A DNA stretch of 64,000 nt, from positions 5,775,001 to 5,839,000 of the forward strand of contig NZ_CP121354.1 of the NCBI RefSeq assembly GCF_029674545.1, written 5' to 3'. Both the position numbers and the translations under genes were made by a program. This document shows positions 33,293 through 42,529 of the stretch, one piece after another. Each line of letters starts with the position of its first letter. Position 1 is the first letter of the stretch. The notes under the pieces are model-generated. The model did no database searches. It saw nothing but the letters and a program-made list of their open reading frames with translations, and was not told where the DNA came from. This stretch comes from Mesorhizobium sp. WSM4904 (GTDB lineage: Bacteria > Pseudomonadota > Alphaproteobacteria > Rhizobiales > Rhizobiaceae).

Positions 33293-36034
33293 TTATTCGG
33301 CTGCGGCCGGATGGACGGGCGCGCCGCGCTTGGCGCGCTCGATGTCATGGAGAAGGCCGCCCTTGCGGGTATAGACAGCCCAGGTGATGGCCAGACAGCT
33401 CACGTAGAACAGAAGGAAGGCCCATAACGCGGCGTTCGGCGAGCCCGTGAGCGCGATCGAGGTGCCGTAGCTCTTCGGGATGAAGAACGCACCGAAGGCC
33501 GCGATCGCCGAGGTGAAGCCGGTAATGGCTGCGGACTCCTTCTCCGCCTGCTGGCGACGCACTTCGGCGTTGGCCTTGGGCAACAAGCGGCCCATCTCCT
33601 TGGCCATGATCACCGGGATCATCTGGAAGGTGGAGGCGTTGCCGACGCCGGTGGCGAAGAACAGGAGCAGGAAGGCCGCGAAGAAGCCGAAGAACGCGCC
33701 CGGCTGATCCTTGATGCCGATGAACCACAAGACTCCAGCGACGCCTGCGATCATCAGCACGAAGGCCGAGAAGGTGACGCGCGCGCCGCCGTATTTATCC
33801 GCAAGCCAGCCGGAACCTGAACGCGAGAGGGCGCCGACGAGCGGGCCGAGGAAGGCGAACTGGAGCGCGTTGACGTCCGGAAACAGCATCTTGGTGAGCA
33901 GCGGGAAGCCGGCCGAATACCCGATGAAGGATCCGAAGGTGCCCGTGTACAGCCAGCACATGATCCAGTTGTGACGGCGCTGGAAGATCACGGCCTGCTC
34001 GCTGAAGGATGCCTTGGCCGAAGCGATGTCGTTCATGCCGAACCAGCTCGCGAAGGCCGAGACTATGATGAACGGGACGAAGACGAAGCCGGCATTCTGC
34101 AGCCAGAGCGGCGCATCGCCGGTCGGCCCCTTGACCATGGCCGGATCGCCGCCGAGCCAGCCGAATATCCCTGTGGTGATCGCCAGCGGCACGACGAACT
34201 GGACGACGCTGACACCGAGATTGCCGAGGCCGGCGTTGAGCGCGAGAGCATTTCCCTTCTCCGCCTTCGGGAAGAAGAAGGAGATGTTGGCCATGGAGGA
34301 GGCGAAGTTGCCGCCGCCGAAGCCGCAGAGCAGCGCCAGGATCAACAGCACGACATAAGGCGTGTCGGGGTTCTGCACCGCATAGCCGATGCCGACAGCC
34401 GGTATGATGAGCGACCAGGTCGTCAGCGTCGTCCAGAGCCTGCCGCCGAAGATCGGCACCATGAAGGAATAGAAGATGCGCAGCGTCGCCCCGGAGATTC
34501 CGGGCAGAGCGGCGAGCCAGAAGAGCTGATCGGTGGTGAAGGTGAAACCGACGAGCGGAAGCTTGGCGACGACGACCGACCACACCTGCCAGATGGCGAA
34601 GGAAAGCAGCAGCGCCGGGATCGAAAGCCACAGGTTGCGCTTCGCGATGCGGCGGCCGGTTTCGGCCCAGAAGGTCTTATCCTCCGGACGCCAGTCGGTA
34701 AGGGCGCCGCCCGTCCGGGTCTTTGCCACAGGCTCCGGCATTTGCTGCATTTCGGGGAAAGGCGGCAGCTTGGCGAGAGCCTCGCCGACAGTTCCACGTT
34801 CCATCTGGCGGATGGCCATATGCATCCAGAGCAGCGCGCCGGAGACCAGCAGGAAGAGCGCCATGAAGCAGCTCGTCCAGAGGCCGGTCAGGTCGAGCAG
34901 CAAGCCGAACAGGATCGGCAGCACGAAGCCGCCCAGGCCGCCGATCATGCCGACAAGCCCGCCGACCGAACCGACATGGTCGGGATAGTAGACCGGGATG
35001 TGCTTGTAGACGGCGGCCTTGCCGAGCGCCATGAAGAAGCCGAGCACGAAGATCGTGACGATGAAGCCGAAAAGGCCCATCTCGATGTGGAAGGAGGTCG
35101 TCGTGCCGTTGACGCCGTGGACGATGTAGTCGGTCGGCGGATAGGATAGAATGAAGGTCGCCACGACCGAGACGAAGAAGGTCCAGTAGAGCACGCGGCG
35201 CGCGCCGAAGCTGTCCGAAAGGTGTCCGCCATAGGCGCGAAATAGGCTCGCCGGCACCGAGAAGAAGGCCGCAATCATGCCGGCGGTCTTGATGTCGAGG
35301 CCGTAGACATTGATGAGATATTGCGGCAGCCAGAGCGCGAGCGCGACAAAGGCGCCGAACACGAAGAAATAGTAGAGCGCGAAACGCCAGATCTGGACGT
35401 TCTTCAGAGGCTCGAGCTCGAGCCAGGCGCTTTTCGGCTTGATGCCTGAGCGCCGGCGTTCGACGATGACCGGATCATCGTCCGTCGTGAGCCAGAAGAT
35501 GACGGTCATGACGACGAGGGCCGCTGCCCAGACCTGCGCCACGGCCTGCCATCCGAAGGCGACGAGCACGAAGGGGGCGAGAAATTTGGTGACCGCGGCA
35601 CCGACATTGCCCGCGCCAAAGATGCCGAGCGCCGTACCTTGTCTTTGCGGCGGAAACCAGCGTGACACATAGGCGACACCGACCGAAAAGGAACCGCCGG
35701 CGATGCCGACGCCGAGGGCGGCGACCAGCATTTGCGGATAGGTGTGGGCATAGGACAGAAGGAAAGTCGCGACCGCGGCCGCCAGCATGTTCACCGTGAA
35801 GACGATCCGGCCGCCGTAGCGATCGGTCCAGATGCCAAGCGCGACCCTGATCAGGGAGCCCGTCAGGATCGGCGTGCCGACGAGCAGGCCGAACTGCGTC
35901 TCGCTCAGGCCGAGTTCCTGGCGAATGCGAATGCCAATAATGGAGAAGATGGTCCAGACCGCGAAGCATACCGTAAATGCGGCCGTGCTCGCGCCCAGGA
36001 TTTGACCGGACTTCTCATTCACGGTCGTTTTCAT
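33293..36034 (-). CDS. narK: NarK1-NarK2 fusion nitrate/nitrite transporter
   Basis: This 913-residue protein consists of two MFS domains joined by a linker of about 60 residues (about 420-480). The first (NarK1-like, proton/nitrate) has GIWTDRYGGR and GNVGAAVTKFLAP. The second (NarK2-like, nitrate/nitrite exchange) has GFGGGNFASSMANISFFFPKAEKG, the nitrate signature, and GNLGVSVVQFVVP. Such fusions are known in Paracoccus. It takes nitrate in and exports nitrite and is the first gene of the nar operon, with an FNR box 70 bases upstream. Confidence 0.94.
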   Translation of the reverse strand: MKTTVNEKSGQILGASTAAFTVCFAVWTIFSIIGIRIRQELGLSETQFGLLVGTPILTGSLIRVALGIWTDRYGGRIVFTVNMLAAAVATFLLSYAHTYPQMLVAALGVGIAGGSFSVGVAYVSRWFPPQRQGTALGIFGAGNVGAAVTKFLAPFVLVAFGWQAVAQVWAAALVVMTVIFWLTTDDDPVIVERRRSGIKPKSAWLELEPLKNVQIWRFALYYFFVFGAFVALALWLPQYLINVYGLDIKTAGMIAAFFSVPASLFRAYGGHLSDSFGARRVLYWTFFVSVVATFILSYPPTDYIVHGVNGTTTSFHIEMGLFGFIVTIFVLGFFMALGKAAVYKHIPVYYPDHVGSVGGLVGMIGGLGGFVLPILFGLLLDLTGLWTSCFMALFLLVSGALLWMHMAIRQMERGTVGEALAKLPPFPEMQQMPEPVAKTRTGGALTDWRPEDKTFWAETGRRIAKRNLWLSIPALLLSFAIWQVWSVVVAKLPLVGFTFTTDQLFWLAALPGISGATLRIFYSFMVPIFGGRLWTTLTTWSLIIPAVGIGYAVQNPDTPYVVLLILALLCGFGGGNFASSMANISFFFPKAEKGNALALNAGLGNLGVSVVQFVVPLAITTGIFGWLGGDPAMVKGPTGDAPLWLQNAGFVFVPFIIVSAFASWFGMNDIASAKASFSEQAVIFQRRHNWIMCWLYTGTFGSFIGYSAGFPLLTKMLFPDVNALQFAFLGPLVGALSRSGSGWLADKYGGARVTFSAFVLMIAGVAGVLWFIGIKDQPGAFFGFFAAFLLLFFATGVGNASTFQMIPVIMAKEMGRLLPKANAEVRRQQAEKESAAITGFTSAIAAFGAFFIPKSYGTSIALTGSPNAALWAFLLFYVSCLAITWAVYTRKGGLLHDIERAKRGAPVHPAAAE

Positions 36035-36104
36035 TGTCGGCAGCCCCTTTGACAGTTGGCCTCAAGATCGGAGGCCAACATGGCTAAGCCGGCACCGCGC
36101 AGCA

Positions 36105-36118
36105 TTGATCCAAATCAA
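36105..36118. promoter_or_regulatory. FNR box TTGATCCAAATCAA between nar operon and its regulator
   Basis: A perfect TTGAT-N4-ATCAA palindrome lies between the divergent narK and FNR-type genes. It is 70 bases from the narK ATG and only about 24 from the regulator's start region, so it may activate nar and repress or autoregulate the regulator. Confidence 0.85.
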
Positions 36119-36142
36119 GGCGCGGCGTGACATTTGTCACAG

Positions 36143-36913
36143 ATGATGCGGGCGGTGATGGAAACGCCGCTAATCGGAGAAGAGTCCTTGTTGGATGAAA
36201 TGACGCATGAGGGCGTGGCGCCGGAAGAACTGCCGCTGTTTCGGGGGCTGCCGGCATCCCGCCGGAGCGAACTGCTGCGGCATGCCATGGTGCACAGCGT
36301 TTCCCCAGGCACCGTCCTGTTCGAACAAGGCGACGTGCCGAACTTCCAACTGATCGTGCTGGCTGGATCCGCGCAATTGTTCGGACGATCGGCCGAGGGC
36401 CGTGAAGTCTTGATCGAGGCTGTCCGGGCCCCGGATCTCGTCATCCCCGCCGCCGTCCTGACCGGTGCGCCTTATCTCATGCAGGCCCGGGTGCCCGAAC
36501 CTTCGCGATTTTTGTTGATTCACGCGGCAGCGTTTCGAGCGGCCGTCGACGAGGATCCTTTGCTGGCGCACGCCGTGATCGGAAGCCTCGCGCACCAATT
36601 TCGACGCATGGTCCGTCAGATCAAGAACCTCAAGTTGAGAACCGCGACCCAGCGTGTCGGATGCTATCTCCTGGCCCTGTCGAAGCGGCAAGGCACGCCG
36701 GACCGAGCCGTTCTGCCATTCGAGAAGACGCTCATAGCCTCCGAGCTCGGCATTACCCGCGAGTCATTTTCGCGCGCATTGTCGAGCCTGGGAACGTCGG
36801 GCATCCGCGTCGACGGCCAGACGATCGAAATTCTCGATGCATCCCGCCTTGCCGCCGAATGCAGGCCCGACCCGCTCATTGACGGAGCGGACGCCGAGGA
36901 CTTTCTGGTCTAG
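36143..36913 (+). CDS. CRP/FNR-family regulator (DNR/NNR class)
   Basis: This protein of about 256 residues has a cyclic-nucleotide-like sensor domain (PGTVLFEQGDVPNFQLIVLAG), a dimer helix, and a winged helix with ASELGITRESFSRALSSL, which carries the E-x2-SR contacts of FNR that read TTGAT half-sites. The N-terminal cysteine cluster that holds the FNR iron-sulfur centre is absent, so it may sense NO via haem (DNR-like) or another cue. Start choice is uncertain: TTG 36134, ATG 36143, 36158 and 36200 are in frame. It is divergent from narK. Confidence 0.85.
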   Translation: MMRAVMETPLIGEESLLDEMTHEGVAPEELPLFRGLPASRRSELLRHAMVHSVSPGTVLFEQGDVPNFQLIVLAGSAQLFGRSAEGREVLIEAVRAPDLVIPAAVLTGAPYLMQARVPEPSRFLLIHAAAFRAAVDEDPLLAHAVIGSLAHQFRRMVRQIKNLKLRTATQRVGCYLLALSKRQGTPDRAVLPFEKTLIASELGITRESFSRALSSLGTSGIRVDGQTIEILDASRLAAECRPDPLIDGADAEDFLV

Positions 36914-37010
36914 AGATCAGACGATTTCGGCCGCCTGCATCCGATCCAAATCACTGCCTTCCTTTCCTCGGTCACTGGTTTCGAAAATGCGACGCCCAGA
37001 AAACGTCGCG

Positions 37011-37032
37011 CTCTTTGCGCTGGCGCAAAGAG
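37011..37032. promoter_or_regulatory. perfect palindrome of TTGCG-N4-CGCAA type before ftrA
   Basis: The arms 37011-37020 and 37023-37032 are perfect inverted repeats around TG, with core TTTGCGCTGGCGCAAA. In the 5-4-5 format of CRP/FNR sites this is TTGCG-CTGG-CGCAA. It ends 145 bases before ftrA and could be an NnrR-type operator. An iron regulator (Irr/RirA) site is another possibility. Confidence 0.6.
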
Positions 37033-37177
37033 CCGATCGATCCGGCGAATAAGTAGACAAACAGGATCATGTTATCGATCTGTCGATCCGGAGCAGGTCG
37101 AGATCCGTTTTTCAATGCCAATCCGGAGATACCCTCTGAAGGCACAGGTCCGTGCCATCGGCAGCAAGGAGGCCGGC

Positions 37178-37723
37178 ATGTCACGTCAGTCGATTTTGTT
37201 CTCATCCGTCGTGGGCCTGCTGGCCGGCGCCTCGGGCGTTTGCGCGATGGAATATCCCATCGGCAAGCCTCAGCTCACGAACGGCATGGAAATCGGCGCC
37301 GTGTACCTGCAGCCGATCGAGATGGAACCGGCCGACATGATGAAGCCGGCGGCCGATTCCGACATTCACCTCGAGGCCGATATCCACGCAGCGCGCGGCA
37401 ATGCCAACGGCTTCGCCGAGGGCGATTGGATCCCCAACCTCAAAATCGAATATGTGCTGACCAAGCTCGGTGATAATCGGCAAACCGGCGGCGTTTTGAT
37501 GCCCATGGTCGCCAGCGACGGCCCCCACTATGGCGACAACGTGAAGCTGATGGGGCCGGGCAAATACAGCCTGAACTACACGATTTCCTTTGGCGCATCT
37601 GGCGGCCACGCGCAGTTCGGGAGGCATGTCGACAAGGAGACGGGCGTGGCGGCGTGGCCCGCGCCCTTCCGCGTCGACTATGAATTCACCTTTGCCGGCG
37701 TGGGCAAGAAGGGCGGCTACTAG
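37178..37723 (+). CDS. ftrA: periplasmic ferrous-iron binding protein (P19/Tp34 family)
   Basis: This 181-residue protein starts at ATG 37178 behind AAGGAGG. It has a signal peptide (ILFSSVVGLLAGASGVCAMEYPIG) and the P19 fold with metal-site residues in NGMEIGAVYLQPIEM, DIHLEADIHA and PHYGDNV. It binds Fe2+ or Cu2+ in the periplasm and hands iron to the FTR1 permease. Together with the next three genes it makes an FtrABCD system as known in Bordetella and Brucella. Confidence 0.9.
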   Translation: MSRQSILFSSVVGLLAGASGVCAMEYPIGKPQLTNGMEIGAVYLQPIEMEPADMMKPAADSDIHLEADIHAARGNANGFAEGDWIPNLKIEYVLTKLGDNRQTGGVLMPMVASDGPHYGDNVKLMGPGKYSLNYTISFGASGGHAQFGRHVDKETGVAAWPAPFRVDYEFTFAGVGKKGGY

Positions 37724-37789
37724 CGAGGCGGAACCCGCATCACACAGATCCCTCGTCTCGTGTCGGCCCCGAAACGCAAAGGAAATTCG

Positions 37790-38146
37790 ATGGATAGCGC
37801 TTCTACCGGTCTGGCGGCGATTGTTGTCGGAGCCTGCCTGCTGGCGACCGCCGCGATCGCGGACGAAAGCCCCACCTTCGTGGTCGACCTCAAGGACGGG
37901 GTGATCACGCCGCCGTCCCTCGAAGTGCCAGCCAACTCCCAGTTCAGATTGGAGCTTCGCAATAGCGGATCCAACCCCGTGGAATTCGAGAGCATCGAGT
38001 TGCGCAAGGAGAAGGTGCTGGGGCCTGGGGCGGCTTCGTTCGTCGTGATCCGACGCCTCGATCCCGGCGAATATCGCTTCTTCGACGATTTTCATCCCGG
38101 CATGCCGCCTGCCACGCTTGTCGCCAAGGAACCGGCGGTTCAATGA
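37790..38146 (+). CDS. ftrB: periplasmic cupredoxin-like protein of the iron uptake system
   Basis: This 118-residue protein starts at ATG 37790 (AAGGAAATTCG before it) and has a signal peptide ending near ATAAIADES. The mature part is a cupredoxin-type domain (FVVDLKDGVITPPSLEVPANSQFRL, then PGEYRFFDDFHP). The typical copper ligands His/Cys/Met are not obvious, as for FtrB proteins, which may oxidise ferrous iron by other residues. Its stop overlaps ftrC (ATGA). Confidence 0.86.
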   Translation: MDSASTGLAAIVVGACLLATAAIADESPTFVVDLKDGVITPPSLEVPANSQFRLELRNSGSNPVEFESIELRKEKVLGPGAASFVVIRRLDPGEYRFFDDFHPGMPPATLVAKEPAVQ

Positions 38147-38991
38147 CTGCTCTGTTCGGACAGATCGCCTTCGTGGTCTGGCGGGAAAGCACCGAAGCAA
38201 TCCTGGTTGTCGGTATCCTGCAAGGATGGCTGGCGCATCACGCGGGCGCCAAAGCCGCGACAGCGCGGTCTTTCCTGTGGACCGGCGTCGCCGCGGGACT
38301 TGGCGGAGCCTTTCTCCTGGCCGGGATCATCCTGTTCCTGGAGAGTCTGCTCGACGGAGAGCGGGCGGACTATTTTCAGATCGGCATGGCCGCGCTCGCC
38401 GCCTTGCTCATACTGCAGATGGTGGTCTGGATGCACCGGCAAGGCAGAGGGCTCAAACGAGATCTCGAGCACGGCGCCGAGCGGGCCCTGATCGCCGGCA
38501 ATTGGGTGGGACTGTTCCTGTTGGCGGCAGTCGCCGTGATGCGGGAAGGAAGCGAAACCGTCATATTCCTCTACGGCCTCCTGGCATCCGCCAGGCAAAC
38601 GACGCTTCCCGGAACGCTGGCCGCCGTCGCCGCCGGGTTTGCCTTCGCCGCTATATCCTACTGGCTGATCCACATTGCCGCCAAACGCTTTCCCTGGGTC
38701 GTTTTCTTCCAGGTGAGCGAATTTCTTCTGCTGTTCCTGGCGGGATCGCTTTTGATGACCGCGCTCGACCGCGCCATCGGGTTGGAGCTGGTCCCGCCGC
38801 TGTCCAGGGCAGTTTGGGACACGTCCTGGCTGCTGGACGATACAGGCAGGCTGGGCGGCCTGGTTGCGACCATGACGGGCTATCGTGCCCGTCCCGACCT
38901 CGCAACCATCCTGGCCTATGCGATCTACTGGATAGCCGTGCTTGGGCTGCTGCGTTCACCGCGCCCGCATCGCACGCAACCATGTCCATGA
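38143..38991 (+). CDS. ftrC: FTR1-family iron permease
   Basis: This 282-residue membrane protein has the two iron-binding REXXE motifs of the FTR1 family, RESTE at residues 14-18 and REGSE at 134-138, within a seven-span layout. It takes up ferric iron formed from Fe2+ by the FtrAB pair. It overlaps both neighbours by a few bases, so the four ftr genes form a tight operon. Confidence 0.92.
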   Translation: MTALFGQIAFVVWRESTEAILVVGILQGWLAHHAGAKAATARSFLWTGVAAGLGGAFLLAGIILFLESLLDGERADYFQIGMAALAALLILQMVVWMHRQGRGLKRDLEHGAERALIAGNWVGLFLLAAVAVMREGSETVIFLYGLLASARQTTLPGTLAAVAAGFAFAAISYWLIHIAAKRFPWVVFFQVSEFLLLFLAGSLLMTALDRAIGLELVPPLSRAVWDTSWLLDDTGRLGGLVATMTGYRARPDLATILAYAIYWIAVLGLLRSPRPHRTQPCP

Positions 38992-40403
38992 CGACAACGA
39001 TCGTTCCTCGGCACGCCCCTTCAGTTCGACCCGATCAATCCGACGACGTCTGGCGGAAGGCCGGCGATTGGCTCCAACGCCATCAGGCAACGATCCGGAT
39101 GGTGCAATGGACGATGGTGCTCGTGTACGCCGTTCTCCTGATCGTGCCTGTCTTTCTGCCGCTTCCGGACAACGCGGCCTATCTGTGGTCCAACTTCACG
39201 CGCTTCGCGCAATTCGTGTTCTGGGGCGTCTGGTGGCCGCTCGTGCTCCTGGGCACCGCGCTGGTCGGTCGGATATGGTGCGGCATCTTCTGCCCTGAAG
39301 GAGCGATAAGCGAATTTGCCAGCGGACGCGGGCGCGGCAGGGCTATACCGCGCTGGATGACATGGCCCGGCTGGCCGACCGCCGCCTTCGCCTGCACGAC
39401 GCTCTACGGCCAGATGACGAGCGTCTACCAGTACCCCGCTCCGACGCTCCTGATCCTCGGCGGCTCGACCCTGGCGGCCGCGCTGATCGGCTTTCTCTAC
39501 GGGCGCAACAAGCGCGTGTGGTGCCGCTATCTCTGTCCGGTCAGCGGCGTCTTCGGCCTGCTGGCAAAGCTCGCCCCGCTGCATTTCCGCGTCGAGCCGC
39601 CGCTCTGGCAGCTTTCGCAGCTCTCGGGAACCAAGCCAAAGGCGATCAACTGCGCACCGCTCGTGCCGATCCGGACCATGCGTGGCGCCAGCGACTGCCA
39701 CATGTGCGGGCGCTGCAGCGGCTTTCGCGGGGCAGTTCGTCTGGCTCGCCGCTCGCCAAATCACGAAATCGTCCATGTTGCAGGCGCCGTCGCCAAGCCT
39801 TGGGAAACGATCCTGATCGTGACGGGGCTAATGGGTCTCGCCGCAGGCGCGTTTCAATGGTCGGTCAGCCCGTGGTTCGTGCAGGCGAAGACATGGGCGG
39901 CTGAACGGCTGATCGAATATGGGGTGACGTGGCCGCTCGAAGCCACGGCACCGTGGTGGATCCTGACGAATTACCCTGGCGACGTGATGACGCTTCTCGA
40001 CGGAGCGTTGCTCGTCGCCTATGTGCTCGCGGCTGCCATCGCCAGCGGCGCGTCGACGTTTTCCTCGCTGGCTTTGGCCGCGCGCTGCCTTGGCCCCTGG
40101 CGAACGCGGAGGCTTCACCATCTTGCCCAGTCGCTCATTCCTTTGGCGGGCGCCGGAGTCTTGCTCGGCCTTTCCGGCCTCACCGTCAGCCAATTGCGGT
40201 CGGATGGAATCGTGCTGCCGTTCGTCGACCCGCTGCGCGCTGCTGTCCTGACGATGGCGACCTTCTGGTCCGGGGTTCTGTGCTGGCAGGTGACGGGAAT
40301 CTACAGCCGGCAACCGGTCCGACGAATGCTCGCTCTATTCCTGGTCGGGCTGGCGATGATGCCAGCCGTGGCGGGGTGGGTCCTGCTTTTCTGGATCTGG
40401 TAG
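38988..40403 (+). CDS. ftrD: polyferredoxin-type membrane protein of the iron uptake system
   Basis: This 471-residue protein has several spans and cysteine motifs WCGIFCPEG, WCRYLCPVSG and CHMCGRCSG, as in NapH/CcoG-like polyferredoxins. In FtrABCD systems FtrD passes electrons from the periplasmic oxidase side to the inner side. The ATG at 38988 overlaps the ftrC stop (ATGA); the ATG at 38982 is an alternative. It ends two bases before the convergent nnrS. Confidence 0.87.
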   Translation: MTTTIVPRHAPSVRPDQSDDVWRKAGDWLQRHQATIRMVQWTMVLVYAVLLIVPVFLPLPDNAAYLWSNFTRFAQFVFWGVWWPLVLLGTALVGRIWCGIFCPEGAISEFASGRGRGRAIPRWMTWPGWPTAAFACTTLYGQMTSVYQYPAPTLLILGGSTLAAALIGFLYGRNKRVWCRYLCPVSGVFGLLAKLAPLHFRVEPPLWQLSQLSGTKPKAINCAPLVPIRTMRGASDCHMCGRCSGFRGAVRLARRSPNHEIVHVAGAVAKPWETILIVTGLMGLAAGAFQWSVSPWFVQAKTWAAERLIEYGVTWPLEATAPWWILTNYPGDVMTLLDGALLVAYVLAAAIASGASTFSSLALAARCLGPWRTRRLHHLAQSLIPLAGAGVLLGLSGLTVSQLRSDGIVLPFVDPLRAAVLTMATFWSGVLCWQVTGIYSRQPVRRMLALFLVGLAMMPAVAGWVLLFWIW

Positions 40404-40404
40404 C

Positions 40405-41568
40405 CTATTTCATGCCAACTCCGAGCAAGGCCCCGCGATAGGCAGTTAGAAACAGGCCAAACGAGATGATCCATAAAGTTCCTGAAAAGCTTGCCAGCGG
40501 GCCGACATAGCCGGGCAGCACTTCGATCAGGAGGCGGGACAGGCAGCAGGCGGTCATCGCCGCGAGCGCCCCGGTCGCAGGAGCCGAGGGCACAAAGGCG
40601 AGACGGCTATGCTTGCGGATCATGCTCGCCATAATGGCCAGGACCATGGTTCCGATAGTGCCGATGGTCCATGCATGAACAGCGGTCGCCTGGCCCAGCA
40701 TCGCTGGCGCAAAGATATGGATCGCCAGGAATGCAAAACCCGCAACGATCCATCCGTAGCCTATGTGAAGGCCAAGCACCGTCGGCGACGACAGGCTGCG
40801 CCAGCCTTGCCATTGGGCGGCCCGGATCGCTTGGCTAAAGGCGGCAAGAGCGCAGGCAAGGCCGCTGAGCTGCGTCTCCGGCGCCGCAACCCACAAACAC
40901 AATGCACACATTGTCAGCAGCGCTGCCGCGTGCTCCCTGGAAGCGGAGCGGCGCACGACAATTCGGCCGCCGGCGCTCTCGATATAGGCCACGGTCAAGG
41001 CCGGCACGACACGCCCTCCGATGATGATGACGAGGCCGATGATCGAGGCGAGCGCCAGTCTCAATGCAAATTCGACCTCGCAGGATACCGCGACAAGTAC
41101 ATTGCTGCCGAAAAAGGCGGCCAGGAGAAGCAGTATCTTGAGATTGCGGCGATCCCGACCGGCGATCACCACTCTGGCCGCGATCAACAAAAGCGCGAGA
41201 ATCCAGATCGCCGAACACGCAAGTCCGAAGGACGGTGGCAGCAACAGGAAGGCTAACCGGCCGCAGGCCCACAAGACAATGAGCAGGCATGTCGTGCGCG
41301 GCAGCACTGCCTGACGTCCAGTCCAGCGCGGCAGCGCGGTCAGCAGGAAGCCAGTCAGTACTGCCGGGACCATCCCGAACAGGAGCAAGTCGCGATGCCA
41401 ATCGCCGGCAGAGATCGCGGTTGCGCCGAAGGCTTGTGTTCCCAGCACTGACGGCAACCAGCCACCGGCGCCCAACATGGCGTCGACCGCGGCCGCGAGA
41501 AAAAACGGCCGAAACGGCAAATGCGCCGGCTTCGTTTTGAAGGCGTTGAAGTTGCCGTCGGCGCTCAT
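40405..41568 (-). CDS. nnrS: NnrS family haem-copper membrane protein
   Basis: This 387-residue protein has about 12 hydrophobic spans with the NnrS features FRPFFLAAA near the start, HRDLLLFGMVPAVLTGFLLTALPRWTG, GGRVVPALTVAYIE and a late His in VHAWTIGTIGTMVLAIMAS. NnrS relieves nitrosative stress and is a marker of NO metabolism. The ATG at 41568 has GGAGGA upstream. A TTGCG-type palindrome is 97 bases away. It points to NO production in this organism, though no nir or nor genes lie in the window. Confidence 0.92.
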   Translation of the reverse strand: MSADGNFNAFKTKPAHLPFRPFFLAAAVDAMLGAGGWLPSVLGTQAFGATAISAGDWHRDLLLFGMVPAVLTGFLLTALPRWTGRQAVLPRTTCLLIVLWACGRLAFLLLPPSFGLACSAIWILALLLIAARVVIAGRDRRNLKILLLLAAFFGSNVLVAVSCEVEFALRLALASIIGLVIIIGGRVVPALTVAYIESAGGRIVVRRSASREHAAALLTMCALCLWVAAPETQLSGLACALAAFSQAIRAAQWQGWRSLSSPTVLGLHIGYGWIVAGFAFLAIHIFAPAMLGQATAVHAWTIGTIGTMVLAIMASMIRKHSRLAFVPSAPATGALAAMTACCLSRLLIEVLPGYVGPLASFSGTLWIISFGLFLTAYRGALLGVGMK

Positions 41569-41664
41569 GCGACCCGTCCTCCGGAATGGCGATACATCTC
41601 CTGCGGCGTCGCCCGACCGGCAAGAAGGACAAGTATGGCGCAATAGGCGCGAGGATCGGTTTGG

Positions 41665-41684
41665 TGTTTGCTCCAGCGCAAACA
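41665..41684. promoter_or_regulatory. TTGCG-type palindrome before nnrS
   Basis: The sequence TGTTTGCTCCAGCGCAAACA is an inverted repeat with one mismatch, corresponding to TTGCT-N4-CGCAA. It lies between nnrS and the plus-strand gene at 41846, and is the right kind of site for an NnrR-like CRP/FNR regulator. Confidence 0.65.
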
Positions 41685-41845
41685 TCCTTCAGAAGTATCG
41701 ACTATCTTGAGGATTGTTCTTGAAGCAGTTCAGCGATCTGGTTCCCGGCATGGGACGGTCTCGTTCTTCTCGGCCAGGCTGCTCAGGGCGCAGGTCAACT
41801 GCACAGCGCCTCCAGGCGGCCTGTCTGCGACGGGAGAAGAAGAAG

Positions 41846-42223
41846 ATGAAGCACGGCCTTCCCGAAAACAGCGCCGCGGAAATGGCGATCACCGTTGCCC
41901 GGCTGGCAGGGCTGATCGACGAGGCGGGGTTGGATTGCCGGTGCCGCTCCAAGCTTGACGAGACGTTGTCCCGTTTCGCCCGTTTGGAGATAGGGCCGGC
42001 GGCCCGCGGGCATCTCACCAACGCGCGCCATCAACGCGCGCATATCGAGGCCATTCTATTGTTTTTGCAGGATCTCGACGAGATAGGAGAGGCCGAACGG
42101 GATAGCAGTGTCTACCACGACTTCGCCCTTCTCTTTGACGACATCGCGACGATCGCAAGGGATGGCGCGCTTTCGATGCGACAGCTCGGTCAATTTGCCG
42201 CTCTCACCGCAATTGTACGCTAG
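41846..42223 (+). CDS. hypothetical helical protein divergent from nnrS
   Basis: This 125-residue soluble protein starts at ATG 41846 (GGGAGAAGAAGAAG before it). It is predicted all-helical (EMAITVARLAGLIDEAGLDC, HQRAHIEAILLFLQDLDEI), with cysteines in a CRC motif at residue about 31-33. I do not recognise the family. Sharing the promoter region with nnrS suggests it belongs to the NO or low-oxygen response. Confidence 0.6.
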   Translation: MKHGLPENSAAEMAITVARLAGLIDEAGLDCRCRSKLDETLSRFARLEIGPAARGHLTNARHQRAHIEAILLFLQDLDEIGEAERDSSVYHDFALLFDDIATIARDGALSMRQLGQFAALTAIVR

Positions 42224-42244
42224 TTGAGACCTTGAGCCGGGCGG

Positions 42245-42529
42245 TCATTGAGCTGGTTTTCTTTTCCCGATTTCGATCAGCCATTCCGGTGGCCCAATCT
42301 CGAGACAAACCCAGACGAAGTCGCCGGCGAAGGACGACTCGAGCTGACGCTTCAATCGGCGGGGATCGAAGTCCAGGATCACCGAGAACGCCTGCCCCGG
42401 CTCGAGGCTGTCGAACATCGACATGACGGCCGACTGTTTCCTCGCCGGATGAAGCCGCCTCACGTCAAATGGCTCGGCCTTCTGCTCCGGAAGATTCGTC
42501 CGGGCCTTTCCTCTCATTGAACGCTCCAT
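42245..42529 (-). CDS. DUF2249 domain protein
   Basis: This 94-residue protein matches DUF2249: FDVRRLHPARKQSAVMSMFDSLEPGQAFSVILDFDPRRLKRQL and a C-terminal DFVWVCLEIGPPEWLIEIGK. The family is found beside denitrification and NO-response genes and has a TusA-like fold. The ATG at 42529 overlaps the ubiX stop (TGATG), so it is translated with ubiD-ubiX. The function is not established. Confidence 0.82.
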   Translation of the reverse strand: MERSMRGKARTNLPEQKAEPFDVRRLHPARKQSAVMSMFDSLEPGQAFSVILDFDPRRLKRQLESSFAGDFVWVCLEIGPPEWLIEIGKRKPAQ

